From positions 7,011,120-7,075,119 of the forward strand of contig NW_004624783.1 of the NCBI RefSeq assembly GCF_000247695.1: 64,000 nucleotides of DNA, in the 5' to 3' direction. The notes under the pieces were generated by a model. It saw nothing but the letters and a program-made list of their open reading frames with translations. It searched no databases and had not been told where the DNA came from. Below, one piece after another: positions 37,320 to 48,696 of the stretch. Positions within the stretch are counted from its first letter, which is position 1; the number at the start of each line of letters is the position of its first letter. This DNA comes from Heterocephalus glaber. Lineage: Eukaryota > Chordata > Mammalia > Rodentia > Bathyergidae. Both the position numbers and the translations under genes were made by a program.

Positions 37320-37477
37320 TAACAAGTTGCTCTGTAGACATAGACAAAGTTATTTGTCTAAAATTTGTATGGAAAGGCATTAGAATAGCTTAGACAATCT
37401 TCGAAAAAGAATAAAGTGAAAGGAATTGCTTCCCAATATTAAGGCTGACCAGATAGCTATAGTAATCAAGACAATGT
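37320..37477 (+). mobile_element. L1 ORF2 fragment, right of the unknown insert
   Basis: Continues the reading of the 36310 fragment (GTAGACATAGACAAAGTTAT, AATTTGTATGGAAAGGCATT). Confidence 0.65.
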
Positions 37478-37588
37478 AATGGCACACATCTGTAATAAAA
37501 ACACTCAGGAGGCTGAGGCAGGAGGGTTGCAAATTCAAAGCCAGCCTAGACTACATAGTGAGACACTGTCTCAAAAACAAAAAAATAG
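37478..37588 (+). mobile_element. B1 SINE, shortened
   Basis: AATGGCACACATCTGTAATA ... GAGACACTGTCTC. Confidence 0.8.
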
Positions 37589-37711
37589 GGAACCCATAAA
37601 AATGCCCACAAATATGCTAATTAGTTTTTGCCTAAGTAGCAAAAGCAATGGTAGAAGGACAATCTTTACTAAATGATCCTGGAGCAATAGGCCAAAATAA
37701 AAAGAAATTCA

Positions 37712-38150
37712 TCCTGCCTCACAAGCGCAAGGTCCCGAGTTCGATCCCCAGTACCAAAAAATAAATAAATAAATAAAAAGAAATTCATCCTAAACCTCAT
37801 ACTTTAAAGAAAAACATAGGGCCGGGGATTTAGGTCAGTGGTGCCGCTGCCTGTCTTGCAAGTGCAAGGTCCCAAGTTCGATCCCCAGTACAAAAAAAAA
37901 AAAGAATATTAAAGAAAAACATAGCTGTGTGCGATGGCATAGGCCTGTAGTACGAGCAGTTGGGAGGTTGAGGCAGAAGGATCACCATGAGTTTGAGGCC
38001 AGCCTGTACCACACATATCAAGATCCTGCCTCAAAAAGAAAAAAGAGGAAAAGAAAACGTTTCGGTGATATAGCTCAGTGGTGCTTTGCCTGCCTGACAA
38101 ATGAAAAGTCCTGAGTTCGATCTTCAGTACTGCAAAAAAGAAAAAAAAAA
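37712..38150 (+). mobile_element. Cluster: truncated ID, full ID, B1, ID
   Basis: Truncated ID 37712-37770; full young ID 37820-37905 flanked by AAAGAAAAACATAG on both sides; B1 37924-38040; ID 38060-38148. Confidence 0.85.
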
Positions 38151-38213
38151 GAAAAATCATGGATTTAAATGAAAATTTAAGGTTATAAAACTTTTAGACA
38201 AGAACACAGGTGG

Positions 38214-39160
38214 CACTTTTTTCCAGCTGGAACCATGGAGGGTGCCGGAGAGAAGAAAAAGAAAGTTCCTCCTGTGCCAGAAACCCTTAAGGAAAAACAA
38301 AGACATTCACAGAGCTGAAGGTAAAGGGTTTGAGAAAGAAGTTTGCCCAAGATACTTCTAAAGGCAACAAGGAAGGTCATCTATAAAAAAGCTAGGTGCT
38401 ATCACAAGAAATACAGACAGATGTACGTACAGCACTGAGATTCAAATGCCGAGGATAGCAAGAAAAGCTGGTAACTTCTATATGTACCTGTAGAGCCCAA
38501 GTTGGTGCTTGTCATCATGATCAGGGACATCAATAGTCTGAGCCCAAAGGTCTGCAAAGTGTGGCAGCTTCTTTGCCTCCAACACATCTTCGATGGTACC
38601 TTTGTTAAGCTCAACAAGGCTTCAGTTAACGTGCTGAGGGTTGTGGAACCATATATTGTATGGGGTACCCAAACCTGAAGTCAGCAAACAAACTAATCTA
38701 CAAGTGTGGTTATGGCAAAATCAGTAAGTGGGGTTGGGGATTTAGCTCAGTGGTTTCACCGCCTGCTGCACAGGTGCAAGGACCTGAGTTCAATCCCTGG
38801 TACCAAAAAAAAAAAAAAAAAATCAATAAGTGAATTGCCTTGACAGCTAACTCCCTGATTGCTTGATCTCTTGGGAAATACGGCATCATCTGCATGGAGG
38901 AGCTGATTCATAAGATCTATACTGTTCGAAAATGCTTCAAAGAGCCAAATAACTTATGGCCCTTCAAATTATCTTCTCCACAAGGTGGAATGAAGAAAAG
39001 ACCCCCCCCCCCAAAAAAGAAAAGACCATCCATTTTGTGGCAGGTGGAGATACTGGAAATAGGGAACACTAGATCAATAGGCTTATAAGCAGGATGAACT
39101 AAGGTATCTACCAGGGTATTTTTATAATTTGGTCAGTTAAAAACAAGAGTGCCTGCTCCC
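38214..39160 (+). pseudogene. RPL7P: Processed pseudogene of ribosomal protein L7
   Basis: An intronless copy of RPL7 mRNA. It has a pyrimidine-rich 5' end, ATG at 38235 (MEGAGEKKKKKVPPVPET), recognisable body segments (EDLIHEIYT-like, then GRPFKLSSP-like) and the native end RMN-stop at 39094-39102, followed by 3' UTR. It has many frameshifts, a C-run insertion near 39002-39011 and an ID SINE inside it at 38730-38821. It is dead as a protein gene. The source is a 60S subunit protein. Confidence 0.9.
38730..38821 (+). mobile_element. Young ID SINE inside the RPL7 pseudogene
   Basis: A tRNA-like body with A box (TAGCTCAGTGG) and B box (GAGTTCAATCC), ending CTGGTACC plus an A-tail. The flanks repeat AATCARTAAGTG, a target duplication, so it landed after the pseudogene formed. 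Confidence 0.9.
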
Positions 39161-39496
39161 CCTACCCCGCCAAAAAAAGACACAGGAGAAAATCTTTGGA
39201 CTTATACTAGGCAAAGTTCTTAGATTTGACTTCAAAAGGACAAACCAGAAGAGAGAATGCTGATAAGTTGAACCTAATCAAAATAAAAAACTTTTGCTCT
39301 GCAAATGACACTGTTAAAAGAGAGAAATGAGAAATTACATGCTGGGAGAAGATATTTGTAACATGCTTGTTCAACAAAGGCCTTGTATCTGGAATATATA
39401 TAAAGAACTTGTGAAACAGCATTAAAAAAACAAAAAATCCAATCAGAAAATGGGCAAAAGACATGCACTGACATCTCACCAAAAGAAAATATAGCA

Positions 39497-39620
39497 GCCA
39501 GGCACAGTAGCGCATGCCTGTAGTTCTACAGTCTGGGAGACTAAGGCAGGAGGATCACTGGAACCCAAAAGTTTAAGATGAATCTAGCCAACACAGGTGA
39601 CACCCCATCTCAAAAAACAA
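39497..39620 (+). mobile_element. B1 SINE, decayed
   Basis: GCCAGGCACAGTAGCGCATG ... GACACCCCATCTC. Confidence 0.75.
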
Positions 39621-40025
39621 TCCCCCTCAAAGGGGAAGGGGAAGTGGGAGAGGTAGGGGAAAGGAAAGAAGGGAATGGAATTAACATGAGAAAATGAAAA
39701 AATAGAAACAAAGTCTTTGTAAATATGGAGAGATGGAGGGGTTGAAGGGAGGGCAGGGGAAGGGGAAAAAAATAAGAACCAAGAGAGATTATGTAAAGGT
39801 GCAAATTTCCAATGATGAATGTTATTATATTGTATACCTAAAATGTACCAATAAAATAAAATTTTAAAAAAAAACAATCCCCCTAAATAAATAAATAAGA
39901 AAATAAAAAAGACTATATAGATGGTGAACAAGTATATAAAAAGATATTCGACACTGTTAGCCATAAGAGAATTGCAAATTAAGCCATAATGAGATATTAC
40001 CACACACTTATCAAAGTGGCTAAAA

Positions 40026-40098
40026 TTGGGCTGAGGGTGTAGCTGAGAAGTACAGAGCCTGTTTAGCATGCATGAGGCCCTGGGTTCGGTCCCCAGCA

Positions 40099-40137
<39 letters not shown>
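40026..40137 (+). mobile_element. Old ID with a CA microsatellite tail
   Basis: GGGCTGAGGGTGTAGCTGAG ... TTCGGTCCCCAGCAC, then (CA)n from about 40099 to 40136. Confidence 0.85.
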
Positions 40138-40141
<4 letters not shown>

Positions 40142-40699
40142 AGGGATTAACACCAAACACCAACAAGGCTGCAGAAAGGGTGAGTCACTCATACATTGCT
40201 GAGGAACAAAAAATAATACAGCCGCCCACATTGGAAAACAGTTTGTCAGTTTCTGAAAAAAACATACATACATTTACTATCTGATGCAGCAGTCACACTC
40301 CCAGGCATTTATCCAAGAGAAACGAACATTTATTTTCACACAGGAGCTTGTATACAAATTTCATAGCAACTTTATTTGTAAAAGTTCCAGACTGTAAACC
40401 AACAGATGTCCTTTACTGGGTGAATGGTTAAATGAATTATGGTTCATCAGACCATAGACTACTACTCGGAAGTAAAAAGGAACACACTGTTGATACATGT
40501 GACAACTTGGATGGATCTCAAAAGGATAATGTTGGGTTAAAAAAAAAAAAAGGCAGTTTCAAAAGGATGCTCACTGCATGATCTGAAATTATGGAGATGG
40601 AGAATGGATAAGTGGCTGCCAGGGGTTTTGATGGTGGGGAAGGATGGGTGTGGCTGGAAAGGATTAACACCAGTGTCTTGTGATGATGGCAGAGTTTTT

Positions 40700-40775
40700 T
40701 GTTTTTGCTTTTTTTCCCAAGGCCTCAAATATGCTAGGCAAGTGTTTTTCCTCTAAGTTATAGTCCCAACCTGAA
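40700..40775 (-). mobile_element. Old ID remnant
   Basis: AATATGCTAGGCAAGTGTTT and TATAGTCCCAACC are decayed reverse ID sequence. Confidence 0.5.
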
Positions 40776-41086
40776 TATTTTTAATAAGTTTTATGGACAT
40801 ATAATTCACTTACACGGCTGAGTACCTTGATTGTAGCAGTGATTGTGCAAGGTTATGTATGTGATAAAATTACACAGAGCCATATCCACATGCAAAGATA
40901 TGCACGTATAATGGATAAAATCTGAGCATGTTCTGGGGATTACAGGGTGAATTTCTTGGCTTTGCTACTGTGCTACAGTTGTGTGAGATGTTCACACTAG
41001 GGGGAGGTAGGGGAAAAATTCATGGGCCTTCCCTATATACATCTTTGCAACCCCCTGTGAGCTTATAATTACTTAAAAACAAAAAA

Positions 41087-41262
41087 GGGGGCTGGGGATT
41101 TAGCTCAGTGGTTTCGCCGTCTGCTGTGCAAGCGCAAGGACCCAAGTTTGATCCCCGGTACCAAAAAAAAAAAAGGGGGGGGGGCTGGAGATGTCGCTCA
41201 GCAGCACAGTGCCTGCCTGACAAGTACAAGGTCCTGAGTTCAATTTCCGGTGCCAGAAAAAA
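41087..41262 (+). mobile_element. Two IDs in tandem
   Basis: Young copy 41087-41174 to CCCCGGTACC; a second, older copy 41181-41262 ends TTTCCGGTGCC. Confidence 0.87.
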
Positions 41263-41394
41263 GGAATTTCTTTTCTTAGAGAAAGGATTTTTAAAAATCC
41301 TTCATTCAGAATAGGACTCCATCACTCTATTCTCTTAGCCTGCTTTCTTTTTGTCCATAGCCTATATCTCTAGTAGACTTTATATAATGTATAA

Positions 41395-41790
41395 GTATCA
41401 TAGCTTATATCTGGATGTCCCCCCAAAGCCTCATGTGTTCATAGGTGGGGCATTTGGGAAGTGACTAGGTCATGGGGGCTGACACTCAGTCCACTGATGA
41501 TGTGATGTTAGGGGTGAAGCCTGCTCAGAGGCTGGTCTGGGGTACATGGCCTGGAGGGTCTGTCGTCCTCCCTCTTCTCTTGATTTCTCTCTGCTTCCTG
41601 CTGCTGTACTATGTGCTCTTTCTCCTCTGGGATGCCCCTCTGCCATGCCACCCTGCCTTGGAGCCAGTGGACTATGGACTGAAACATCTACAACTGTGAG
41701 TCAAAATAAACCCTTCCTCCTTTAACTAGTGGGTGTTAGGTATTTTGTCCCATTAATGAGGAAAGTAACCAACAATAACATATAACATAT
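41395..41790 (+). mobile_element. MaLR solo LTR (MT/ORR-like)
   Basis: GGATGTCCCCCCAAAGCCTC, CAGTGGACTATGGACTGAAA and AAAATAAACCCTTCCTCC fit a rodent MaLR LTR. Confidence 0.65.
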
Positions 41791-41999
41791 ATTTGTATAT
41801 ATCTGTCTCCACTAGTTGAGCATAAACTTAGGAGGGTAGAAACTTGGTATATTCTTTCTCTTACAAAAACGGCACCTGGCACATTGTATTTGTTGAGCCA
41901 ATGTATGGTTTACCTGGCTTTCTATAGGTGTCCATTTCACTTAGATCTTACAGCCCCTGTCAGAAACTAAACCTTTATCAAGTTATCCACTCCAAAGCC

Positions 42000-42170
42000 A
42001 GGTACCATAGCAGATGCCTGTCATCTCAGCTATTTAGGAGGCAGGAGGATTCACAAGTTCGAGGCCAATCTGAGCAACTTAGCATATATAATAATAAAGG
42101 TCTGGGGATGTAGTTCAGTAGTAGAGTTCTTGACTAGCATGTGTGAGGTCCTAGATTCAATATAGTCAGT
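42000..42170 (+). mobile_element. B1-ID dimeric SINE
   Basis: Shortened B1 (AGGTACCATAGCAGATGCC ...) joined through ATAATAATAAA to an ID (GGTCTGGGGATGTAGTTCAG). Confidence 0.75.
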
Positions 42171-42173
42171 ATG

Positions 42174-42235
42174 AGAGAGAGAGAGAGCAAGAGAGAGAGA
42201 GAGCGAGTGAGAGAGAGCGAGAGAAAGAGAGAGGG
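42174..42235. repeat. GA microsatellite
   Basis: Interrupted (GA)n of about 60 bp between two SINEs. Confidence 0.95.
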
Positions 42236-42237
42236 CA

Positions 42238-42385
42238 CAGGGCATGGTGGTGCATGCCTGTAATCCCAGCATATGGGAAGGTGAGGCAAGAGGATTATCA
42301 CAAATTCAAGGCCAGCCTGGACTACGTACTGAGTTCAAGATCAGTCTGAACTACACAGTGAAACCCTGTCTCAAAAAACAAAAAC
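42238..42385 (+). mobile_element. B1 SINE
   Basis: CAGGGCATGGTGGTGCATGC ... GAAACCCTGTCTC, internal duplication present. Confidence 0.9.
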
Positions 42386-42794
42386 AAAACAAAAAGACAT
42401 CGACCCAGACTCTCAATTCAAAAGAGGTATCAATTTCTCTTCAAATTGCCTTTTCAGCGATTACATTTTTAATAAATGCAATTCTTTAGTGGGGACTACA
42501 TTTCATCCCATTTTGTCTATTCTTCTGGGGCTCCAATCAGACCTTTTGGGAATCTGTCCTCATTTAATGTCTTTCTGGGATAGTTCAAACTTCAGCTATG
42601 AGAAGGCAGCTAAATACAGATCCTTGAATCTGAAAGAGTTGACCCTGTGTTCCTGAAAAAGAACTTGAGTAGGTCAAGGCTTCAGACTAAATTGTTCACA
42701 TGAAGTGAAGGGATTTTGTAAGGAAAAGAAATAGTTCAGAGAAAGACCATTAAACTTGGCCATTTATCTTATTACAAATAGGATATATTTTCTT

Positions 42795-43118
42795 ATGTTC
42801 CCATGGTTGATAAAATAATGGTTTCTAAAATTTCTACATTCTAATCCCTAGAATCTGTTATTCTGTGGCAAAAAAGACAGATGACTTATCACTTATCTGA
42901 CTTCAAAAACAGATGTTAAGTTTAAGAACCTTGAGATGAGGCAGTGGCCTGGATTATGCATGTGGGCCAGATCTAATCACGTGAGTCCTTAAAAGCAGAA
43001 AATCTTTCCTGGCCACAGAGAATCAGAGAGATGGTAGCATGAGAAGGATCTGATCTGCCATTGCTGACACGGGGAGGGTGGAAGGGGCCACCAACCAAGG
43101 AATTCAAGACTGAAAAGG
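42795..43118 (+). mobile_element. MLT1-type LTR fragment
   Basis: TTCTAATCCCTAGAATCTGT, GGCAGTGGCCTGGATTATGC and CTTAAAAGCAGAAAATC are MLT1 landmarks. The 3' part is cut by a B1. Confidence 0.65.
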
Positions 43119-43240
43119 CAGCTGGGGGGGGTGGTACATGCCTGTAATCCTAGCACTCGGGAGGCTGATACAGAAAGACTGCTGTGAGCTTGAGGTCAGC
43201 CTGAGCTATAAGGCTAGACCCTATCTCAAAAGGAAAAACA
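43119..43240 (+). mobile_element. B1 SINE cutting an MLT1 LTR
   Basis: CAGCTGGGGGGGGTGGTACA ... AGACCCTATCTC. Confidence 0.85.
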
Positions 43241-43559
43241 AAACAAAAACAGACAAAACTAGGCTTTATCGTGTGCATACAGTTCTCAGGGAACCCAAAG
43301 CAGGAAGGCAGTGGAGCTGCAGAATGGCTGCAGGACCACAGAGGAAAGTCGCTTCCAAGACAGCATCCTTCTTCTGCCCCCTTGCTCTCTGCATCCCACC
43401 TCATCTTCACTCTGTTTCCTTCTCCTCTTTCTGTAAACAGAGTGTCACTGCTATTTTCTCTACAGAGTGTATGAGGGCTAAACTTCAGCTTCCCATTGCG
43501 ACTAGAATTTCATTCTCAATTCCAAAGTCCCAGGGAAGGAGCCTTGGCACAATCTGGGC

Positions 43560-44010
43560 TGTGTCTCTTATGGGTTGAACAGTATCCTAGCAAAAAAGAC
43601 CTGTGTAGCCCTAACTCCCTACTTCCTCCAACTCAGAATGTGACCTTATTTGGAGTTAGCGTTCAGTTAAGATGAGGACCCTAGAGTAGGGTGGGCCCTT
43701 CATCCAAGGACTGATGTCCTTGTAAGAAGAGGGAAACTGGGACACTGACACAGACATACACGAGGGAAGATGGCACCTGAGGATGGAGAGTATGCAGTTA
43801 TGCTGCCAGCAGCCAAAGAATGCCTAGGGCCACCAGAGACTGGAAGAGGCACAGGCTGATTTTCCCCTCGAGGCTTTGACGGAGTATGGTTTTGCTAACA
43901 CCTTGATTTCAGACTTCTGGCCTCCAAAGCTGTGAGGCAGTATGTTTCTGTCATTTTAAGCCACCCAGTTTGAGGTATTTTGTAATAGCAGTGCCCAAGC
44001 TTGACCCAAT
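43560..44010 (+). mobile_element. MLT1-type solo LTR
   Basis: GTGACCTTATTTGGAGTTAG, GGGCCCTTCATCCAAGGACT and AGACTTCTGGCCTCCAAAGC are diagnostic. It ends near TTTTGTAATAGCAGTGCCC. Confidence 0.75.
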
Positions 44011-44179
44011 CAGCTATGTCTAGGGAACCAGGTCTTACAGTACACATGTGGCTCTTCACAACTCACACTGTGCTTGGAGGTGGAAGATGCCTAGTTTCCA
44101 AAGAAAAAAGAATTGTGAGCCGCTAAGCTATAGCTTCAACTTTTAAATTTAGTTTAATTTTTAAAAATTTATTTATTTA

Positions 44180-44346
44180 TTTTTTGTTGTACCAGGGATC
44201 AAACTCAGGACCTTGTGCTTGCAAGGCAGGCAACAATGCCACTGAGCTAAATCCCTGGCTCAACTTTTTTTACTTTGAGACAAGGCTTTGCTAAATTTCC
44301 CAGGCTCTGAGTGCTGAGATTACAGGTATGTTCCACCGTGACTGGT
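44180..44346 (-). mobile_element. Young ID followed by B1 remnant
   Basis: ID 44180-44261 (GTTGTACCAGGGATCAAACT ...) then a short reverse B1 (TTTGAGACAAGGCTTTGC ... GATTACAGGTATG). Confidence 0.8.
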
Positions 44347-44761
44347 TTCTGATGTTCAAGTTTTAATGTTTGTTTTGCTTTACAATATTTAGCTCTTTTA
44401 CTTTTCTGGGATGCACTGCAGTATATGATGTGAGATACAAATCTGTTACTTGTTTTCATACTGTAAGTAATCCATTCATTTAACACCTTTTATTACTTTT
44501 ATTAGTGATTACCCTCCCCTTTTATCACTCTCTTGTTTTTTATTTATTAGAAAGTGAGCACTGATGTTCGGAAATATTTCTGGAATCTGTGATCGTCTCT
44601 ATTCAACTGCTTGATTTACCAGGTTTCTGGCCTGGAGTTAGAAGATTCTGGAAGCATAATTTTCAATCTGAGTTTTAGACTGTGGTTAACCTTTACTTTA
44701 TTCCTTCTCTAAGCACTTTATCAATGGCAATTTGTAATATCTAATTATCAAAGATTTTTTT

Positions 44762-45130
44762 TGGTGGGTACTGGGGATTGAACCCAAGGCTTTTAGTATA
44801 ACTCCAGTCCTCTTTTTTTTTTTTTGGTACCGGGTATCGAACTCAGGACTTTGGGCTTGCAAAGCAGGCAGCAGAACCACTGAGCTAAATCCCTGGCCCA
44901 CCAGTCCTCTTTTTATTTTTATTTTTTAATTTTTTTGGTACCGGGGATCGAACTCAAGAACTTGCGCTTGCGAGGCAGGCAGTGGAAACACTGAGTTAAA
45001 TCCCCGGCCCGTCAGTCCTCTTTTTAAAATTTTGAGACAGGGTTTTGCTAAGTAACAGGCTGGGCTCAAACTCCTGCCTCAGCCTCCTAAAGTGCTGGAT
45101 TATAGGCATGTTCCACTATGCCCATTTTAC
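44762..45130 (-). mobile_element. Triple ID stack plus B1
   Basis: An old reverse ID (44762-44812), two young reverse IDs (44813-44899 and 44920-45010) and a reverse B1 (45026-45130). CAGTCCTCTTTTT recurs before each young insertion and after the last, so both used the same target. Confidence 0.88.
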
Positions 45131-45444
45131 CATAAACTTATTTTTGAGGGAATGGATGTGTCTACAAAGTGTTCCTGATCTTTTGAGTATCAGACCAGGA
45201 GAATTCTCTGCTGGAAGAAGCTGTACCGTTCCTCTTTGTGAAACCGGTCCCTGGCCCTGTTAACACATCTGGTCTTCAGGATGAGGATGAGTCAGAAAAT
45301 AACAAAGGCTGAACAGTAAACATGTGCTTAGCACACAGTAAGCAATCAGCCCATGTCAGGTAATGATTTGAGATGGCCAAGGAATACATAGCTCGCTAGC
45401 TCCCAAGGCCCTTCACCTCATGTCAGGCAAGAGACTGGAAAGGG

Positions 45445-45872
45445 TGTTGTGATAAGTAAGCTAAATGGTCACCCCAAAAATGTACATGTCCTAATCTCCA
45501 GCACCTATGTATATCTTATCTTATATGGTAAAAGGGATTCTGTAGATTTGTTTAAGGATCTTAAAACAGGTAAATTATACTGAATAATCCAGGTGGGCCC
45601 AATATAATCACAAGGGTACTGTAAGTGGGAAGGTCAGAGGAAAAAGAGATGTGACCAGAAACTAGAGTGCTGTGTTCTGAAGATGGAGAGAAAGTCCACA
45701 CCAAGGAATGCAAATGGGTCTGGAAATTGGAAAAACGAATTCTCCCCTGGAGCCCCAGACAGAACACAGCCCTACTCATACCTTGATTTTAGCTCAGTGA
45801 GACCTATTTTGGACTTCTGACTTCCAGATCTGGACGATAAAATTTGTGATAGCAGCAAGACAACCAATACAG
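45445..45872 (+). mobile_element. MLT1-type solo LTR
   Basis: GTCCTAATCTCCAGCACCTA, CCAGGTGGGCCCAATATAAT and GGACTTCTGACTTCCAGATC follow the family. Confidence 0.72.
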
Positions 45873-45873
45873 G

Positions 45874-45945
45874 GTGTAATCCTAGCTACCTAGGAGGCTG
45901 AGGCTAGCTCTCCAACTTAGTGAGACCCTGTGTCAAAACAAAACA
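45874..45945 (+). mobile_element. B1 fragment
   Basis: GGGTGTAATCCTAGCTACCT ... GAGACCCTGTGTC. Confidence 0.65.
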
Positions 45946-46303
45946 GAGGGGGACCAGAATTTCTGCAAAATTTTCTTTCCTGGACAAAGGACCTTGTTTC
46001 ATTGTAAGGTTTGAGGCCCACTGAAATTAACAGTAGCTTTCTTACTGCCACCCATCCGGGTTTCCACTAACCTTCAAACTTTGCCTTCCACATCTGCCCC
46101 CTCCTGCGCCCCTGATTGATTTCTGCTGTCCCCAAGAATGTCCCACCATTCACCCACTTTGGGGCCTAGATTTAATTAGCTGTTCTAAGTATTGAAGTTA
46201 AGGTTGCCTGTTTGAGACTGGGGTTACTAGAAACGTAAAATTTCAGAGAGCAACTTCAGTTGCAACATCAAATAACGAGAAATCTTTTAAAAACTGGAAT
46301 ATT

Positions 46304-46402
46304 GGGGCCAGGGATTTAGCTCAGTGGTTCTGGCGCCTACCTCGAAAGCGAAAGCGCAAGGTCCCGAGTTCCATCCCTGTAAACCCCCGCCTCCCAAAAA
46401 AG
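46304..46402 (+). mobile_element. Young ID with a small internal duplication
   Basis: GGGGCCAGGGATTTAGCTCA, a doubled GAAAGC unit, and an end without GGTACC. The stretch 46403-46924 after it shows nothing I recognise. Confidence 0.82.
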
Positions 46403-46924
46403 GAATATTTTTTTCCCTCAAAGAGAAAAAAGCTACAGACTGGGAACCCAGAGGAACTGCAAACTGGAAAATAGTTAGAAATACTGAACTGCACTTGCTC
46501 AATGAGTTTGAAACACTGAGGCTTGTGCAGAAATTCCTAAGTCCAGGTCTAGAATACAGACAGACACCCTAATAAAAGTGTAATTTGGCGTTTAGGAAGT
46601 GTGGATGGTTTGAATCCTGGTTCTGGGGACCACTGTTCCTGGTCTTCCTTCCTTCATGACCTCCAAAGATGAGCTCCTCAAAGACGCTGGGCCAGGAGGG
46701 CCTTTTACCCCAACCCCTAGCCGAGTACACTCACTTATGGGTCTGGGTCACTAAAAAAAAGGAAAAGTATAAACTGCAAGTCTCTGGCACTACTTAAGAA
46801 AGGCAAGCTAACCAAGAAAGCGTGCTTTTTAATTCTTCTTTCCCAGAATAAAAGGCCCTTACTTTTAATTTTATATTCGTGATTTTATTTTTTCTTTCCG
46901 TTCTGTTACCAGCTAGGAGCTAAA

Positions 46925-47300
46925 CATTGGCTCGGGCCCCAGGAGGCTGCTGGAAAGGCGCCCTCCCAGGAGCAGAAGGCTCGCTTAGGAAACACTGGGG
47001 GCGGGAGCGACCTCGTGACTCTTTGTCTCTCAACACCGTAGGGATGCTCTCCAAGTTTCTCCCCCGCCAGAACAAGACCTTGGTCTGAACCACCGGACTG
47101 GAAGTGGGGCGAGGCAACTTCAGGAACCCACTCCCGACTCCCCGCTTCTACAGCCTCAGCCCCGGGCGGGAGGGGACGAGGACCACCCACGAAACGGCGC
47201 GGCCCCGCCCTCCCACGCTGCCCGGGCGCGCGGAAGCTCCACCCTCCGCTCCCAGAGTTTTCCGTCCGTGCTGGGACGCTCAGCCCCTTGATGTAGAGGG
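46925..47300. promoter_or_regulatory. Unassigned CpG island between TSPAN33 and SMO
   Basis: Roughly 375 bp contain about 30 CpGs, with a GC box (CCCCGCCC near 47203-47210) and runs such as GGGCGCGCGG. The surrounding kilobases are CpG-poor and AT-rich. It lies about 430 bp past the TSPAN33 poly(A) signal and 19 kb upstream of SMO. I see no convincing coding exon in it. It may be a promoter for a non-coding transcript or a distal element. Confidence 0.7.
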
Positions 47301-47714
47301 AGGATAGAGACCAGCGGCCCAGGCTGCAGGGAAGAGACAGCCTTCGTCCTCCTCGTGGGAGATGAGGGAGATCCTACCCCAGGCGGAGGGTGCTCCTAGC
47401 CTGCCTTCCCTATCCCCATCCTAAGTTTCTCCGTGGCAGGTTAATTTTGATCCACTTTAATTCGGAAAGTAAAAAAAAACCCATCGGGTTTTGGGACAAA
47501 GTTGCACCCTTTACAGATCAGAACTGGACATCTTTCGTTCTAATTTTGGCCCGAAAAGGTGAAGCTGAGGTAGATGGGGCGTGTCGGGCCACAGAGATCC
47601 TGTGGCTTTTAGAGGAGTCTCCTGTCTCCTGGAGGCAGGGCCCACCCGCTGGACCCTTCTGCTTCTCCCCTTCTAGTTGGCAGAATGGAAAATTCATGGA
47701 GGCCAGCTTAGCCC

Positions 47715-48696
47715 AGGTCAATAAGCTTTTTATTGCCACTTCTGGCACCCCTAGCCCCAGCAAGATTCTTGCTTCTTAAACTGCAGAAACATTAAGTTCT
47801 CGTGCAGGGGGGTGAGGGTGGGGGAGTGTTATCACTCCTCTTCGCACTGCCAAGTTAAAGAAAACCCCACTTGCTGGAGAGGGAGTGCTTGATAGAGGAA
47901 TTCGAGGACATGTAAGGCTCAGTCCCACTTCTGCTGGCTGCAGACTGCAGGGATCATGGTTCTAAACTTTCTTCGGAGGGCGTGGGGTAGTGCTGAATTT
48001 GGCTGCTGTGGTACCCCTTGCCTTGCTGCCACGTTACCATGGAAATGAGGGAGGTGCAGGATGTAGCTCACTCTGACTACCTGGGAGGACGGCAGGGCAG
48101 GCATTTAGTAAGCACCTCCTTCCACTCCTACCCAACACACACAGCTGTCCCTGGCCGACCCCCACACTCCCTACTGCCTGGTCCCACTCCCTTCTCTTCC
48201 AGAACTGGAATCATGCCAATTGTACTCCAGGCAGGGCTGTGGTATCTAGTCTCCACAGCCAAGTCTTGCTGGCAGCAGAATCTTAAGTATGTCCACCAAG
48301 CTCGGTGACAGCCCTAATAGAGCTGTTGGCTGTATTGCCCCAGTGAAAAAGCAGCAGCTACTAGTACCCCCCCCAACTCTCTGCAACTCCTGTTCCCCAA
48401 ACATCTCTGCCCAGACAAAACTTAAAAACATAAACCCAAACACTTAAGGTTAGAAACAACACAAAATGACTCTAACAATGCTGAGGGCTAGGATAGGGGA
48501 GGGGAGGCACAGCCTTCTGAGACTTGAGGCTCTGTGCACCCTGCCTTCTTTCTGCCCATCTGGAGTTTGCTTTGTCCCAGTGGGCCATGATTGCTGGGGA
48601 GCTGGAATCCAAATCTTGGGTGCTGTTCTCAGCACCAGCTGTCGCTGGTCAGTGAGGCTTGCCTGTTGCCATGGTGAGGAGCCACAGGATGGATTC
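47715..48696 (-). other. TSPAN33: TSPAN33 3' UTR
   Basis: About 980 nt lie between the stop and the first AATAAA on the minus strand (47734-47729). No SINE is visible inside. Two X-box-like CCATGG sequences occur but lack a full second half site. Confidence 0.7.
47729..47734 (-). terminator. TSPAN33 poly(A) signal AATAAA
   Basis: The canonical hexamer on the minus strand, about 965 nt after the stop codon. Confidence 0.7.

Larger units (their letters stand above)
39165..40990 (+). mobile_element. L1 3' fragments, two ages
   Basis: Landmarks include GGACAAACCAGAAGAGAGAA, a purine-tract 3' UTR at 39625-39870 like that at 22.8 kb, and an older 3' end at 40270-40990 (TTATCCAAGAGAAACGAACA, AACTTGGATGGATCTCAAAA). 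Confidence 0.7.

Noticed and set aside
39584..40273. Minus-strand 229-codon frame
   Set aside because: It reads antisense through L1 3' UTR, a CA microsatellite and an ID. Its hydrophobic translation comes from pyrimidine-rich sequence.
42174..42235. CRISPR-like or regulatory array
   Set aside because: It is a plain GA microsatellite in a mammalian genome. No array with spacers exists in this window.
47390..47779. Plus-strand 129-codon frame beside the orphan CpG island
   Set aside because: It overlaps the TSPAN33 3' end, starts outside the island and has no recognisable domain.
48031..48044. X-box-like GTTACCATGGAAAT, and a second at 48666 (GTTGCCATGGTGAG)
   Set aside because: The second half site departs from RGYAAC in both; they lie in the TSPAN33 3' UTR.
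48626..48650. Possible RE1/NRSF site (CTCAGCACC)
   Set aside because: Only the left half is close to consensus. The right half does not match at any accepted spacing.
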